Origin: Oceanidesulfovibrio indonesiensis
GTDB taxonomy: Bacteria; Desulfobacterota; Desulfovibrionia; Desulfovibrionales; Desulfovibrionaceae
Assembly: GCF_007625075.1 (NCBI RefSeq)
Contig: NZ_QMIE01000016.1
Location: 1 to 64,000, forward strand
DNA length: 64,000 nucleotides
Direction: 5' to 3'
Shown here: positions 27,421-34,697 of the stretch, in pieces
Layout: each line of letters starts with the position of its first letter
Position numbering within the stretch: position 1 is the first letter of the stretch
Translations under genes and position numbers: made by a program
Notes under the pieces: generated by a model
Databases searched by the model: none
What the model was told of the DNA's origin: nothing
What the model saw: the letters and a program-made list of their open reading frames with translations, nothing else

Positions 27421-27503
27421 ACTCAAAAGCCTTCAAAAACCCACAGCCATGGCAACGAGTCTGGACCGCCTCAGCGGCGGACAGCTCAAAAAGGAGCACC
27501 GCA

Positions 27504-27881
27504 ATGGTCTTCACCTGGCTCAACGTGGCAATTCTCATCTGCCTCATTACCGGCATCCTCTTTGCCGCTGGACCCCTCCTGGGGGCCTTGCTTCTGGCTC
27601 CCAAAACGAAAGGCGGCGACTACGGCATGCCGTATGAGTGCGGTGTGCCGCCACACGGTTCTTCCTGGGTCCGTTTCGGTATCAACTACTATTTCTACGC
27701 ACTGCTGTTCCTCGCTTTCGACGTGGATGTGCTCTACCTGTTTCCGGTTGCAGCGCACTATCCGGACAGCGAGGGGATCGTGCCGTTCATCAAGGTGCTG
27801 ATCTTCCTCGTCGCGTTAGGGCTCGGCTGCGTATACTTCTGGAGGAAAGGGGTCTTCGAATGGCCGAAGAAAGCGTTTTGA
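27504..27881 (+). CDS. nuoA: NADH-quinone oxidoreductase-like subunit A
   Basis: The 125-residue membrane subunit has three hydrophobic helices (about 6-28, 63-82, 95-115). The conserved subunit A motifs [11 protein letters not shown] (first matrix-side loop) and [15 protein letters not shown] are present. It packs next to the quinone channel with NuoH, J and K. AAGGAG lies about 8 bases upstream of the ATG. It is the first gene of the operon and overlaps nuoB by 22 bases. Confidence 0.95.
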   Translation: MVFTWLNVAILICLITGILFAAGPLLGALLLAPKTKGGDYGMPYECGVPPHGSSWVRFGINYYFYALLFLAFDVDVLYLFPVAAHYPDSEGIVPFIKVLIFLVALGLGCVYFWRKGVFEWPKKAF

Positions 27882-28405
27882 GACCGGCGGTCACCGACCA
27901 GGACAAGGCGCTGATCTCCTGGTCGCTGCCGCAGAAGATCTTCGACGTCGCTCGCGCGATGTCCTTGTGGCCCATGACTTTCGGCCTTGCCTGCTGCGCC
28001 ATCGAGATGATGGCCGTGGGCATGGCGCGGTTCGACATTTCGAGGTTCGGCGCGGAAGTCTTCCGCCCCTCGCCGCGCCAGTCCGATCTGATGATCGTTG
28101 CCGGCACGGTGTCCAACAAGATGGCTCCGGCGCTGGTTCGCCTGTACGAGCAGATGCCTGCCCCCAAATATGTCATGGCTCTGGGCAACTGCGCCATCGC
28201 CGGCGGGCCTTTCGTGTTCAAAGATCAGTACGGCATCGTAGAGGGTGTGGACAAGCTGGTGCCCGTGGATGTCTATGTGCCGGGCTGTCCCCCGCGGCCG
28301 GAAGGTCTGCTCGAAGGACTGTTCCAGATCCAGGAAAAAATGACGGGTCGTCGCTGGTGGCCCGAAGCGCCCATAGAACCTGGCCCAGGCGAAGCGGGCA
28401 AATAA
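27860..28405 (+). CDS. nuoB: NADH-quinone oxidoreductase-like subunit B
   Basis: The 181-residue subunit carries the terminal [4Fe-4S] cluster N2. All four ligands are visible: the tandem C45-C46 of [10 protein letters not shown]111 in GNCAIAGG and C143 in [10 protein letters not shown]. The ATG at 27860 with GGAGGA about 12 bases upstream is preferred; the frame stays open further upstream, but that stretch overlaps nuoA and is not conserved in character. The C-terminal tail after WWPEAP is short. Confidence 0.95.
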   Translation: MAEESVLRPAVTDQDKALISWSLPQKIFDVARAMSLWPMTFGLACCAIEMMAVGMARFDISRFGAEVFRPSPRQSDLMIVAGTVSNKMAPALVRLYEQMPAPKYVMALGNCAIAGGPFVFKDQYGIVEGVDKLVPVDVYVPGCPPRPEGLLEGLFQIQEKMTGRRWWPEAPIEPGPGEAGK

Positions 28406-28423
28406 GCAGACGAGGAGCATGAG

Positions 28424-29068
28424 GTGGCCGAGCGTAGTGATTTTTCATTTCTCGACGAGGCCGAAGCGACCTGCCGCCTGGCCATGGACCCGGCGGCGAC
28501 CGGTATCGACCTCTGCCTGATCCTCGAGCGCGACGCGCTCCTGCCGGCTGTGGAATCCATAGACGCGGCCGGGTTCTTTATCGAAGACGTCGCGGTCCTG
28601 GACGTGGCCGAAGGATACCAGGCGCGCTACCACTTCCGCCGTTTCGACACCAAGGGGCGTATCGAACTGCGCGTGACCGCGCCGCACGACGATCCGCATA
28701 TTCCTTCCATCGCCAACATCTTCCAGGGTGCCGAATGGCACGAACGGGAGTCCATGGACTTCTACGGCGTCACCTTCGACGGCAACCCCAACCCCGCACG
28801 GCTCCTGCTGCCCGAGGACGCCACGATCAAGCCCCTGGAAAAGGACGAGAAGTCCCGAAAATCGTATCTCGACCTCATGCCGGAATTCACTATCGTGGAA
28901 TGCGCCGAAGGCCATCCCATAGAGGAGCTCGCGGCCAAACGTCAGGCCGAGCGCGAAGAAGCCGAGCGCAAAGCCGCCGAAGAGGCGAAGAAGGCCGAGG
29001 AAGAGGCGAAAAAGGCGGCGGAGGAAGAAGCCGCGAAACAATCCGAGGAAGCCGGCGAAGCCGGTTAG
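28424..29068 (+). CDS. nuoC: NADH-quinone oxidoreductase-like subunit C
   Basis: The 214-residue protein starts at a GTG with GAGGAG upstream. The 30-kDa-subunit signature is clear in FQGAEWHERESMDFYGVTFDGNPNPARLLLPED. Residues about 167-214 form a Lys/Glu/Ala-rich low-complexity tail (KRQAEREEAERKAAEEAKKAEEEA) likely to be a single charged helix, an addition to the normal fold. It sits in the hydrophilic arm with NuoB, D and I. The gene is separate from nuoD, as in non-enterobacterial complexes. Confidence 0.93.
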   Translation: MAERSDFSFLDEAEATCRLAMDPAATGIDLCLILERDALLPAVESIDAAGFFIEDVAVLDVAEGYQARYHFRRFDTKGRIELRVTAPHDDPHIPSIANIFQGAEWHERESMDFYGVTFDGNPNPARLLLPEDATIKPLEKDEKSRKSYLDLMPEFTIVECAEGHPIEELAAKRQAEREEAERKAAEEAKKAEEEAKKAAEEEAAKQSEEAGEAG

Positions 29069-29077
29069 GGAATCACC

Positions 29078-30319
29078 ATGTCCGACGAGCAGAACGACAT
29101 GACCACGGAACAGATTCTGACGCCCGAGGATCCTTCGAAGATCAAGGCCAGCGGCTTCGACCCCGGCATCCTCGAAGTCGGCGACAGCTACACACGGCAC
29201 TTCCAGGAAGGACCCACCGAGGACACCCTGATCATCAATATGGGGCCGCAGCACCCGTCCACCCACGGCGTTCTGCGCATCGTCCTCGAGCTCGACGGCG
29301 AATACATCAAGAAGGCCGAGCCGGTGCTGGGCTACGTCCACCGGATGCACGAAAAAATGGGCGAAAACCGCTCCGCCGCACAGTTCTACCCGAACACCGG
29401 CCGGGCGGACTACCTGCACGCCATAGCCTGGAACTGGGTATGGTGCGGCGCCGTGGAGAAGCTGGGCGGCATCGAGGTGCCGGAACGCGCGGAGTACATC
29501 CGCGTGCTTACCAACGAGCTCAACCGCATCTCCTCGCACCTGTTGTGGTGGGGCGCGTACCTGCTGGACCTCGGCGCATTCACGCCCATCATGTACGCGT
29601 TCCAGGACCGCGAATACATCATGGACCTGTTGCAGCGCTGCACGGGATCGCGGCTGACCTACTGCTACTTCCGCTTCGGTGGCGTCTCCCACGACCTGGA
29701 CGACGTATTCATGGACGGCGTTCGCGAGTTCGTTCCTTACTTCCGCAATCGGCTGCCCATGTTCAAGGCGCTTGTCACCGATAATATCATTCTGCGCAAA
29801 CGCGTGGAGGACGTCGGCCATTTCGACCAGGACCTCTGCCGACGTTACGGCGCGACCGGCCCGGTCTGCCGCGGTTCGGCCATTCCATACGACGTCCGCC
29901 GGGCCGAGCCTTTCTCGGTGTACGACAAACTCGACTTCGAAATCCCCCACTACGAGGAAGGCGACGCCATGGCGCGCTACCTCGTTCGCATGGACGAGAT
30001 CGAAGAAAGCCTCAAGATCATCGAGCAATGCCTTGAGCGGCTGCCGTCGGCCAAGGGCAAGCACATCGTGGACAAGGCGCCCAAGCCCACCTACAAGGCG
30101 CCGGCCGGTGAAGTCTACTACGCCGTGGAAGCCGCACGCGGCGAGGTGAGCGTACTGCTCTCCTCGGACGGCGGCGCCAACCCCTACCGGGTCAAGCTGC
30201 GCGCGCCAAGCTACTGCAACCTGAGCCTCTTCGCCGAGGCCGCCCAGGGCGTACTGCTGGGAGACGCCGTCTCCATCCTGGGCAGCCTGGACCTCGTCAT
30301 CCCGGAGATTGACCGGTGA
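29078..30319 (+). CDS. nuoD: NADH-quinone oxidoreductase-like subunit D
   Basis: The 413-residue 49-kDa-type subunit lines the quinone pocket together with NuoB. Typical blocks are MGPQHPSTHGVLRIVLELDGE (quinone-site His), GYVHRMHEKMGENR, ELNRISSHLLWWG and the C-terminal GDAVSILGSLDLVIPEIDR, whose final Arg is conserved. It starts 9 bases after nuoC and overlaps nuoH by 4 (GTGA). The first 35 residues (DEQNDMTTEQILTPEDPSK) are an acidic extension. Confidence 0.96.
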   Translation: MSDEQNDMTTEQILTPEDPSKIKASGFDPGILEVGDSYTRHFQEGPTEDTLIINMGPQHPSTHGVLRIVLELDGEYIKKAEPVLGYVHRMHEKMGENRSAAQFYPNTGRADYLHAIAWNWVWCGAVEKLGGIEVPERAEYIRVLTNELNRISSHLLWWGAYLLDLGAFTPIMYAFQDREYIMDLLQRCTGSRLTYCYFRFGGVSHDLDDVFMDGVREFVPYFRNRLPMFKALVTDNIILRKRVEDVGHFDQDLCRRYGATGPVCRGSAIPYDVRRAEPFSVYDKLDFEIPHYEEGDAMARYLVRMDEIEESLKIIEQCLERLPSAKGKHIVDKAPKPTYKAPAGEVYYAVEAARGEVSVLLSSDGGANPYRVKLRAPSYCNLSLFAEAAQGVLLGDAVSILGSLDLVIPEIDR

Positions 30320-31299
30320 ACGAACTTATCAATAGCATCCCGCCGGAACTGGTGCGCCTCAGCCTCGCGCTCATGGCGCTTGCGGCCTTCGTGGGTCTCA
30401 ACGGTCTGGTACTCGTGTACCTGGAACGGAAAGTGGCCGGCCACGTGCAGCGGCGTCCCGGCCCGTTCGAGGTCGGCCCGCATGGCATCATCCAGCCGTT
30501 GGCCGATGCGCTCAAGCTCGTGGGCAAGCAGCTCTTCACCCCGCCCAGGGGCGACAAACTGCTGTTCTGGCTCGCGCCGATCCTCTCCTTCACACCCATT
30601 TTCGTGCTCTTCATCCCCATCGAGTTCGGGCCGGGTCTCTACGGCATCGACATGGACCTGGGCCTGCTGCTGATTCTGGCCTTTGCCGGGTTCAACGTGC
30701 TGGCCCTTTGTCTGGCCGGCTGGGGCTCCAACAACAAATGGGGTCTGCTCGGCGCAGCCCGCGCGGTGTCCCAGTCCGTTGCCTACGAAATTCCGCTGCT
30801 GCTCTCAGTGCTCGCCATCAGCTTCATGGCCGGCTCGCTCCACCTGGGCGAAATCACGGCGCAACAGGGTTCCTGGCCGTGGCAGTGGAACATCGTCACC
30901 CAGCCGGTGGCGTTCCTCATCTTCCTGATCTGCGGCGTGGCAGAGACCAACCGCGCGCCCTTCGACCTGCCCGAGGCGGAAAGCGAGCTCACAGCCGGCT
31001 TCCACACCGAATACTCGGGCATGGGCTTCGGCTTGTTCTTTCTTGCCGAGTACGCCGAGATGATCGTCATCAGCGCCGTGGCCGCCGTGCTTTTTCTGGG
31101 CGGCTGGAAAGGCCCGATCGTGGACGGCGTATGGTGGTTCCTCATCAAGATATACGCGCTATTGCTTCTCATGATGTGGTTCCGCTGGACGTACCCGCGC
31201 GTGCGGTTCGACCAGATCCTCAACATCTGCTGGAAGTGGCTCATCCCCCTGGCGCTTGTAAACCTGCTGGTCACGGCCCTGGTGATGAAACTCGTCTAG
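30316..31299 (+). CDS. nuoH: NADH-quinone oxidoreductase-like subunit H
   Basis: The 327-residue protein has eight hydrophobic helices. The conserved loop segments are VYLERKVAGHVQRRPGPFEVGPHGIIQPLADALKL (shown in parts: YLERKVAGHVQRR, GPFEVGPHGI) and TNRAPFDLPEAESELTAGF with its Glu/Asp quinone-channel residues. It links the hydrophilic arm to the antiporter-like subunits. It uses a GTG start overlapping the nuoD stop. Confidence 0.96.
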   Translation: MNELINSIPPELVRLSLALMALAAFVGLNGLVLVYLERKVAGHVQRRPGPFEVGPHGIIQPLADALKLVGKQLFTPPRGDKLLFWLAPILSFTPIFVLFIPIEFGPGLYGIDMDLGLLLILAFAGFNVLALCLAGWGSNNKWGLLGAARAVSQSVAYEIPLLLSVLAISFMAGSLHLGEITAQQGSWPWQWNIVTQPVAFLIFLICGVAETNRAPFDLPEAESELTAGFHTEYSGMGFGLFFLAEYAEMIVISAVAAVLFLGGWKGPIVDGVWWFLIKIYALLLLMMWFRWTYPRVRFDQILNICWKWLIPLALVNLLVTALVMKLV

Positions 31300-31320
31300 C
31301 TGGAGCATCGGAAAGGAATC

Positions 31321-31914
31321 ATGAAACGCACCTATCAAGTACGGCACTACAAGAAGCAGGGCCCCCAGAGTGTCGCGGCCGTGGTCGCCGATTTCTTCTC
31401 CGGACTGTGGAGCCTTGTGGTGGGCCTCCGCGTGACGGGGCGCAACTTCGCGTCCTCCCAGGTCACGGTCCACTATCCGCGCCAGGACGTGGGCGAAGAA
31501 CAGCTTGAGGGCTACCGCGGCCATATCGAGCTGGTTCCCAAGCCCAAGGATCCTTTCACGCCCAAGTGCATCCTGTGCATGATGTGCGCGCGCGTGTGCC
31601 CTTCCGGCTGCATCACCGTGAAGATGAAGAAGCAGCCCAAGGAGGAACCGGCGGAAGAGGGCGCCAAGCCGAAAAAGGCGCCAAAGGAAGTGGAGAAGTT
31701 CCACCTCAACTACAACCTCTGCAGCCTGTGCTCCCTGTGCGTGCAAAGCTGTCCGGTAAGCTCGCTGCGACACAGCAGGAACGTCTACATTTCAGGGTTC
31801 CGGAAGGAGGACTTCGAAATGGACCTTCTGGCGCGCCTCCACAGACAGGCCGAGGCTGCGCCGAAGAAACCCGCACCGGAAAAAGAGGCCGAGACGGCCG
31901 AGGCCGCCGGCTAA
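31321..31914 (+). CDS. nuoI: NADH-quinone oxidoreductase-like subunit I (two [4Fe-4S])
   Basis: The 197-residue ferredoxin-like subunit has two CxxCxxCxxxC groups: C83-C86-C89-C93 (CILCMMCARVCPSG) and C134-C137-C140-C144 (CSLCSLCVQSCPVS), which ligate clusters N6a and N6b. A basic/Glu-Pro-rich linker (about 103-125) separates them, and an Ala/Glu/Lys tail follows. With no nuoE/F/G in the operon, this is the most exposed electron entry point and could accept electrons directly from a soluble donor such as ferredoxin (inference). Confidence 0.95.
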   Translation: MKRTYQVRHYKKQGPQSVAAVVADFFSGLWSLVVGLRVTGRNFASSQVTVHYPRQDVGEEQLEGYRGHIELVPKPKDPFTPKCILCMMCARVCPSGCITVKMKKQPKEEPAEEGAKPKKAPKEVEKFHLNYNLCSLCSLCVQSCPVSSLRHSRNVYISGFRKEDFEMDLLARLHRQAEAAPKKPAPEKEAETAEAAG

Positions 31915-31932
31915 GCCCGGGTCGAGGATATC

Positions 31933-32454
31933 ATGGATACCCAGAGTGCAGCCCACTTGCTCTTCATCGTTTACGCCATCGTTGTTCTCGGCGGCGGCAT
32001 CATGGCGGTTGTCGCCAAGAGCCTGGTGCGCGCCCTCGTGGGCCTCGTGCTCACGCTCTTCGGCGTCGCCGGCATGTACCTGCTGATGGCCGCGCCATTC
32101 ATGGCTCTCATGCAGATCCTCATCTACGTGGGAGCCGTGGTCGTGCTCATCTTCTTCTCGATAATGCTGACCAATGCGACTTCCCGGGGCGACGAAGCCA
32201 AGCCGCGCTCGGGTTTGCGAATATTCCTGGCCCTGGTGGCCGCCGCCATCCCGGCTGGCCTGCTGGCCCTTGTTGCCTGGACGCAGTCCACGGCCACGGA
32301 TGCGGTGCAGACGCCGGTTGAAATCTCCATCGACCAGCTCGGCAAGGCATTGCTCAACGAATACGTGCTCGCATTCGAGCTCATCTCGGTGGTGCTGTTC
32401 GTGGCCATGGCCGGGGCCGTGTTGCTGGGATTCGAAAGGAGGAAGTCCAAGTGA
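31933..32454 (+). CDS. nuoJ: NADH-quinone oxidoreductase-like subunit J
   Basis: The 173-residue protein has five hydrophobic helices. The conserved third helix segment reads FMALMQILIYVGAVVVLIFFSIML, which in complex I contains the pi-bulge involved in coupling. It is preceded by GAGGA. Its stop overlaps the nuoK GTG start by four bases. Confidence 0.94.
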   Translation: MDTQSAAHLLFIVYAIVVLGGGIMAVVAKSLVRALVGLVLTLFGVAGMYLLMAAPFMALMQILIYVGAVVVLIFFSIMLTNATSRGDEAKPRSGLRIFLALVAAAIPAGLLALVAWTQSTATDAVQTPVEISIDQLGKALLNEYVLAFELISVVLFVAMAGAVLLGFERRKSK

Positions 32455-32762
32455 GCGAGCCGCTCTTTCTCTACCAAGCCGTCGCCCTGCTGCTCCTGTT
32501 CCTGGGCATATTCGGCATCATCACACGCAAGAGCCTGGTGGGCATGATCATCGCAGTGGAGCTGATGCTCAACGGCGCCGGCCTCGCCATAGTCGCCTCC
32601 GGGCAATTGACGGGCGCACCGGCAGACCTGGCCCAGCTTTCGTCGCTTCTCGTCATGGGGCTCGCCGCGGCCGAAGCGACCCTGGTGCTCGCCATAATCC
32701 TTGTGGTCGCCAAGCGGTTCGGCACCGTGGAAACAGATCGCGTTTCGGAGCTCGAGGGATAA
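32451..32762 (+). CDS. nuoK: NADH-quinone oxidoreductase-like subunit K
   Basis: The 103-residue protein has three membrane helices with the two conserved buried Glu residues (VGMIIAVELMLNGAGL and LAAAEATLVLAIILVV). It relates to MrpC and passes the proton path from NuoJ to the antiporter-like subunits. It uses a GTG start coupled to nuoJ. The next gene starts 4 bases downstream. Confidence 0.95.
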   Translation: MSEPLFLYQAVALLLLFLGIFGIITRKSLVGMIIAVELMLNGAGLAIVASGQLTGAPADLAQLSSLLVMGLAAAEATLVLAIILVVAKRFGTVETDRVSELEG

Positions 32763-32766
32763 ACCC

Positions 32767-34248
32767 ATGCCAGAGATAATCACAACGAGCCGCGTGCTCA
32801 TCCCCCTCGCCCTAACGTTCCTTGCACCGTTCTTCATCTGGTTGCTGCGGCGCAATATCAACACGCGCGAAGCCGTGAGCTTCACTGCCGCCATCCTCAC
32901 CACGGGCTCCATGCTCCAGTTCGTTCCCGGCGTGCTGGAGGGCAAGATCTACGTCATCACGGTATTCACCCTGCTGGACGGCATCACCGTGAAGTTCTGC
33001 GTGGACGGTCTGGCGCTCATCTTCGGGCTCATCGCGCCGTTTTTGTGGATCCTGGTCACGAGCTACAATATCGGCTACATGCGCGGGCTCTCGGAACACG
33101 CCCAGACGCGCTACTACTTCTGCTTCGCGGTGGCCATATTCGGCGCCGTGGGCGTGGCCACGGCCGCGAACATCTTCACCTTGTATCTTTTCTACGAGAT
33201 CATTTCGCTGTTCACGTACCCGCTCGTCGCACACCACGAGGACGACGAAGCCTTCATCGGCGCGCGCAAGTACTTCGTGTATCTCATGGGTACGTCCAAA
33301 CTGTTCTTCCTGCCGGCCATGGTGCTCACCTACGTGCTGGCCGGCACCCTGGACTTCAAACTGGGCGACTTCGTGCACGGCATCTTCCCGGCCGACGCGG
33401 ACCGCACCCTGGTGACGCTCACCTACGTGCTGTACATCGCTGGCCTGGCCAAGGCCGCGATCATGCCGTTCCATAACTGGCTGCCCTCAGCCATGGTCGC
33501 GCCCACGCCGGTCTCCGCGTTGCTGCACGCAGTGGCGGTGGTCAAAGCCGGCGTCTTCTCCGTGTGCCGGATGATACTTTCCGGTTTCGGCCTGGAGACC
33601 ATGGACCAGTACTTCCTGGGCATACCAACGGCTTACGTGGCGGCGTTCACCATCGTGGTGGCGTCGTTCATCGCGCTCACCAAGGACGACATCAAGGCGC
33701 GGCTCGCCTACTCCACGGTCAGCCAGCTCTCCTACGTGGTCATAGGCGTGGCCATGCTAACGCCGCTGGCGGTGCAGGGCGGGCTCATGCACATTGCCCA
33801 CCACGCCTTCAGCAAGATCACACTCTTTATGGGCGCCGGCGCCATCTACGTGGCCACGCACACCAAGAAGATAAGCATGATGCACGGCATGGGCCGGCGC
33901 ATGCCGTGGACTTTCGGCGCATTCTCCATAGCCGCCTTGTCCATGATCGGCGTGCCGCCGGTGTGCGGATTCGTCTCCAAGTGGTATATGGTTCGCGGTG
34001 CGGTGACCATTCACGAGAATATCTTGCTCATCGCACTTTTGGGCTCTACGCTGCTAAACGCCGGGTACTTCGGCCCCATCATCTACAAGGCATTCTTCCT
34101 GCCCGCCTCGCCCGGAGTGCGGCTGGAAGAGTACCGCGAGGCCTCGGCCGTGATGGTGGTGCCATTGGTTATCACTGCGACGATCAGCGTGATACTCGGC
34201 TTGTATCCGGAGATTTTCCTCAACTTTATCAAGACGTTTTCTTTCTGA
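32767..34248 (+). CDS. First antiporter-like subunit (NuoL/MrpD family, short form)
   Basis: The 493-residue protein has about 14 hydrophobic helices. It has the family Glu in FYEIISLFTYPLV, the broken-helix lysine in GLAKAAIMPFHNWLPSAM, HAVAVVKAGVFS and the later HHAFSKITLFMGAG. It lacks the long C-terminal lateral helix of true NuoL and resembles MrpD-type antiporter subunits. The ATG at 32767 has GAGGGA upstream, inside the end of nuoK; a frame upstream of it overlaps nuoK and is rejected. It is one of four antiporter-like subunits in this operon, each expected to translocate one proton or Na+. Confidence 0.92.
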   Translation: MPEIITTSRVLIPLALTFLAPFFIWLLRRNINTREAVSFTAAILTTGSMLQFVPGVLEGKIYVITVFTLLDGITVKFCVDGLALIFGLIAPFLWILVTSYNIGYMRGLSEHAQTRYYFCFAVAIFGAVGVATAANIFTLYLFYEIISLFTYPLVAHHEDDEAFIGARKYFVYLMGTSKLFFLPAMVLTYVLAGTLDFKLGDFVHGIFPADADRTLVTLTYVLYIAGLAKAAIMPFHNWLPSAMVAPTPVSALLHAVAVVKAGVFSVCRMILSGFGLETMDQYFLGIPTAYVAAFTIVVASFIALTKDDIKARLAYSTVSQLSYVVIGVAMLTPLAVQGGLMHIAHHAFSKITLFMGAGAIYVATHTKKISMMHGMGRRMPWTFGAFSIAALSMIGVPPVCGFVSKWYMVRGAVTIHENILLIALLGSTLLNAGYFGPIIYKAFFLPASPGVRLEEYREASAVMVVPLVITATISVILGLYPEIFLNFIKTFSF

Positions 34249-34259
34249 GGTAGTAACGC

Positions 34260-34697
34260 ATGTTCACAGACACGTTGGGTGATTGGCTAGAGTTGCAGCG
34301 GAGGCGCGCAGACTTCTGGAAGAAACTGTTCTTCCTCGCGCTCATCCTTTTGTTGTTGGGGAACGTCATCGTTAAGCCGAAGCCGTACGAACATGAGATT
34401 CACCCCGCAGGGCGCGTCGAAAACGGCGCATTGCTTGATGAGCATGGAGCGGCGGACACGCATGGAGAAGCCGTCACTCACGACGCCCATGGAGCAGCCG
34501 ATACGCACGGCGCGGCGGATGAACACGGCGGCAAAGCGAAAGGATTCTTCGACGTCGACGCTCCTCACTTCGTTCTCGACAAGTGGCCTGGTTTCTGGCC
34601 GGCCTTCAGTCTTCTCGCATCGGTCGGCATGATTCTGGTTCTCAAGAAAGTCGTCGCCAAAGTGCTCGGCAGAAAAGAGGACTTCTATGCTGAATAG
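34260..34697 (+). CDS. His-rich two-helix membrane protein of unknown function
   Basis: The 145-residue protein has two hydrophobic helices (about 20-38 and 111-129). The loop between them holds His 45, 48, 62, 68, 74, 77, 83 and 89. Near-identical units HGAADTHG (62-69, 77-84) and HGAADEHG (83-90) show it grew by tandem duplication. It is not a canonical complex I subunit. It lies between the two NuoL-like genes, 11 bases after the first and overlapping the second by 11, with GAGG before its ATG. It is therefore co-expressed and may be an accessory subunit; metal binding by the loop is a guess. Confidence 0.8.
   Translation: MFTDTLGDWLELQRRRADFWKKLFFLALILLLLGNVIVKPKPYEHEIHPAGRVENGALLDEHGAADTHGEAVTHDAHGAADTHGAADEHGGKAKGFFDVDAPHFVLDKWPGFWPAFSLLASVGMILVLKKVVAKVLGRKEDFYAE

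Larger units (their letters stand above)
26913..27503. other. AT-rich leader region upstream of the nuo operon
   Basis: These 590 bases are much richer in A and T than any coding part of the window, especially 27040-27430, with several A-runs. It holds a short possible reading frame (27269-27367), a small palindrome TATACC-ggaaa-GGTATA (27283-27299) and a candidate promoter near 27392. It must carry the promoters for both the TPR gene (leftward) and the nuo operon (rightward). Confidence 0.5.

Noticed and set aside
27638-27859. Upstream extension of nuoB into nuoA
   Set aside because: The extra residues are an out-of-frame reading of nuoA; the ATG at 27860 has a ribosome-binding site and fits the family length.
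28445-30064. Long open frame antisense to nuoC/nuoD
   Set aside because: It covers two recognised genes in the other direction and shows no motifs.
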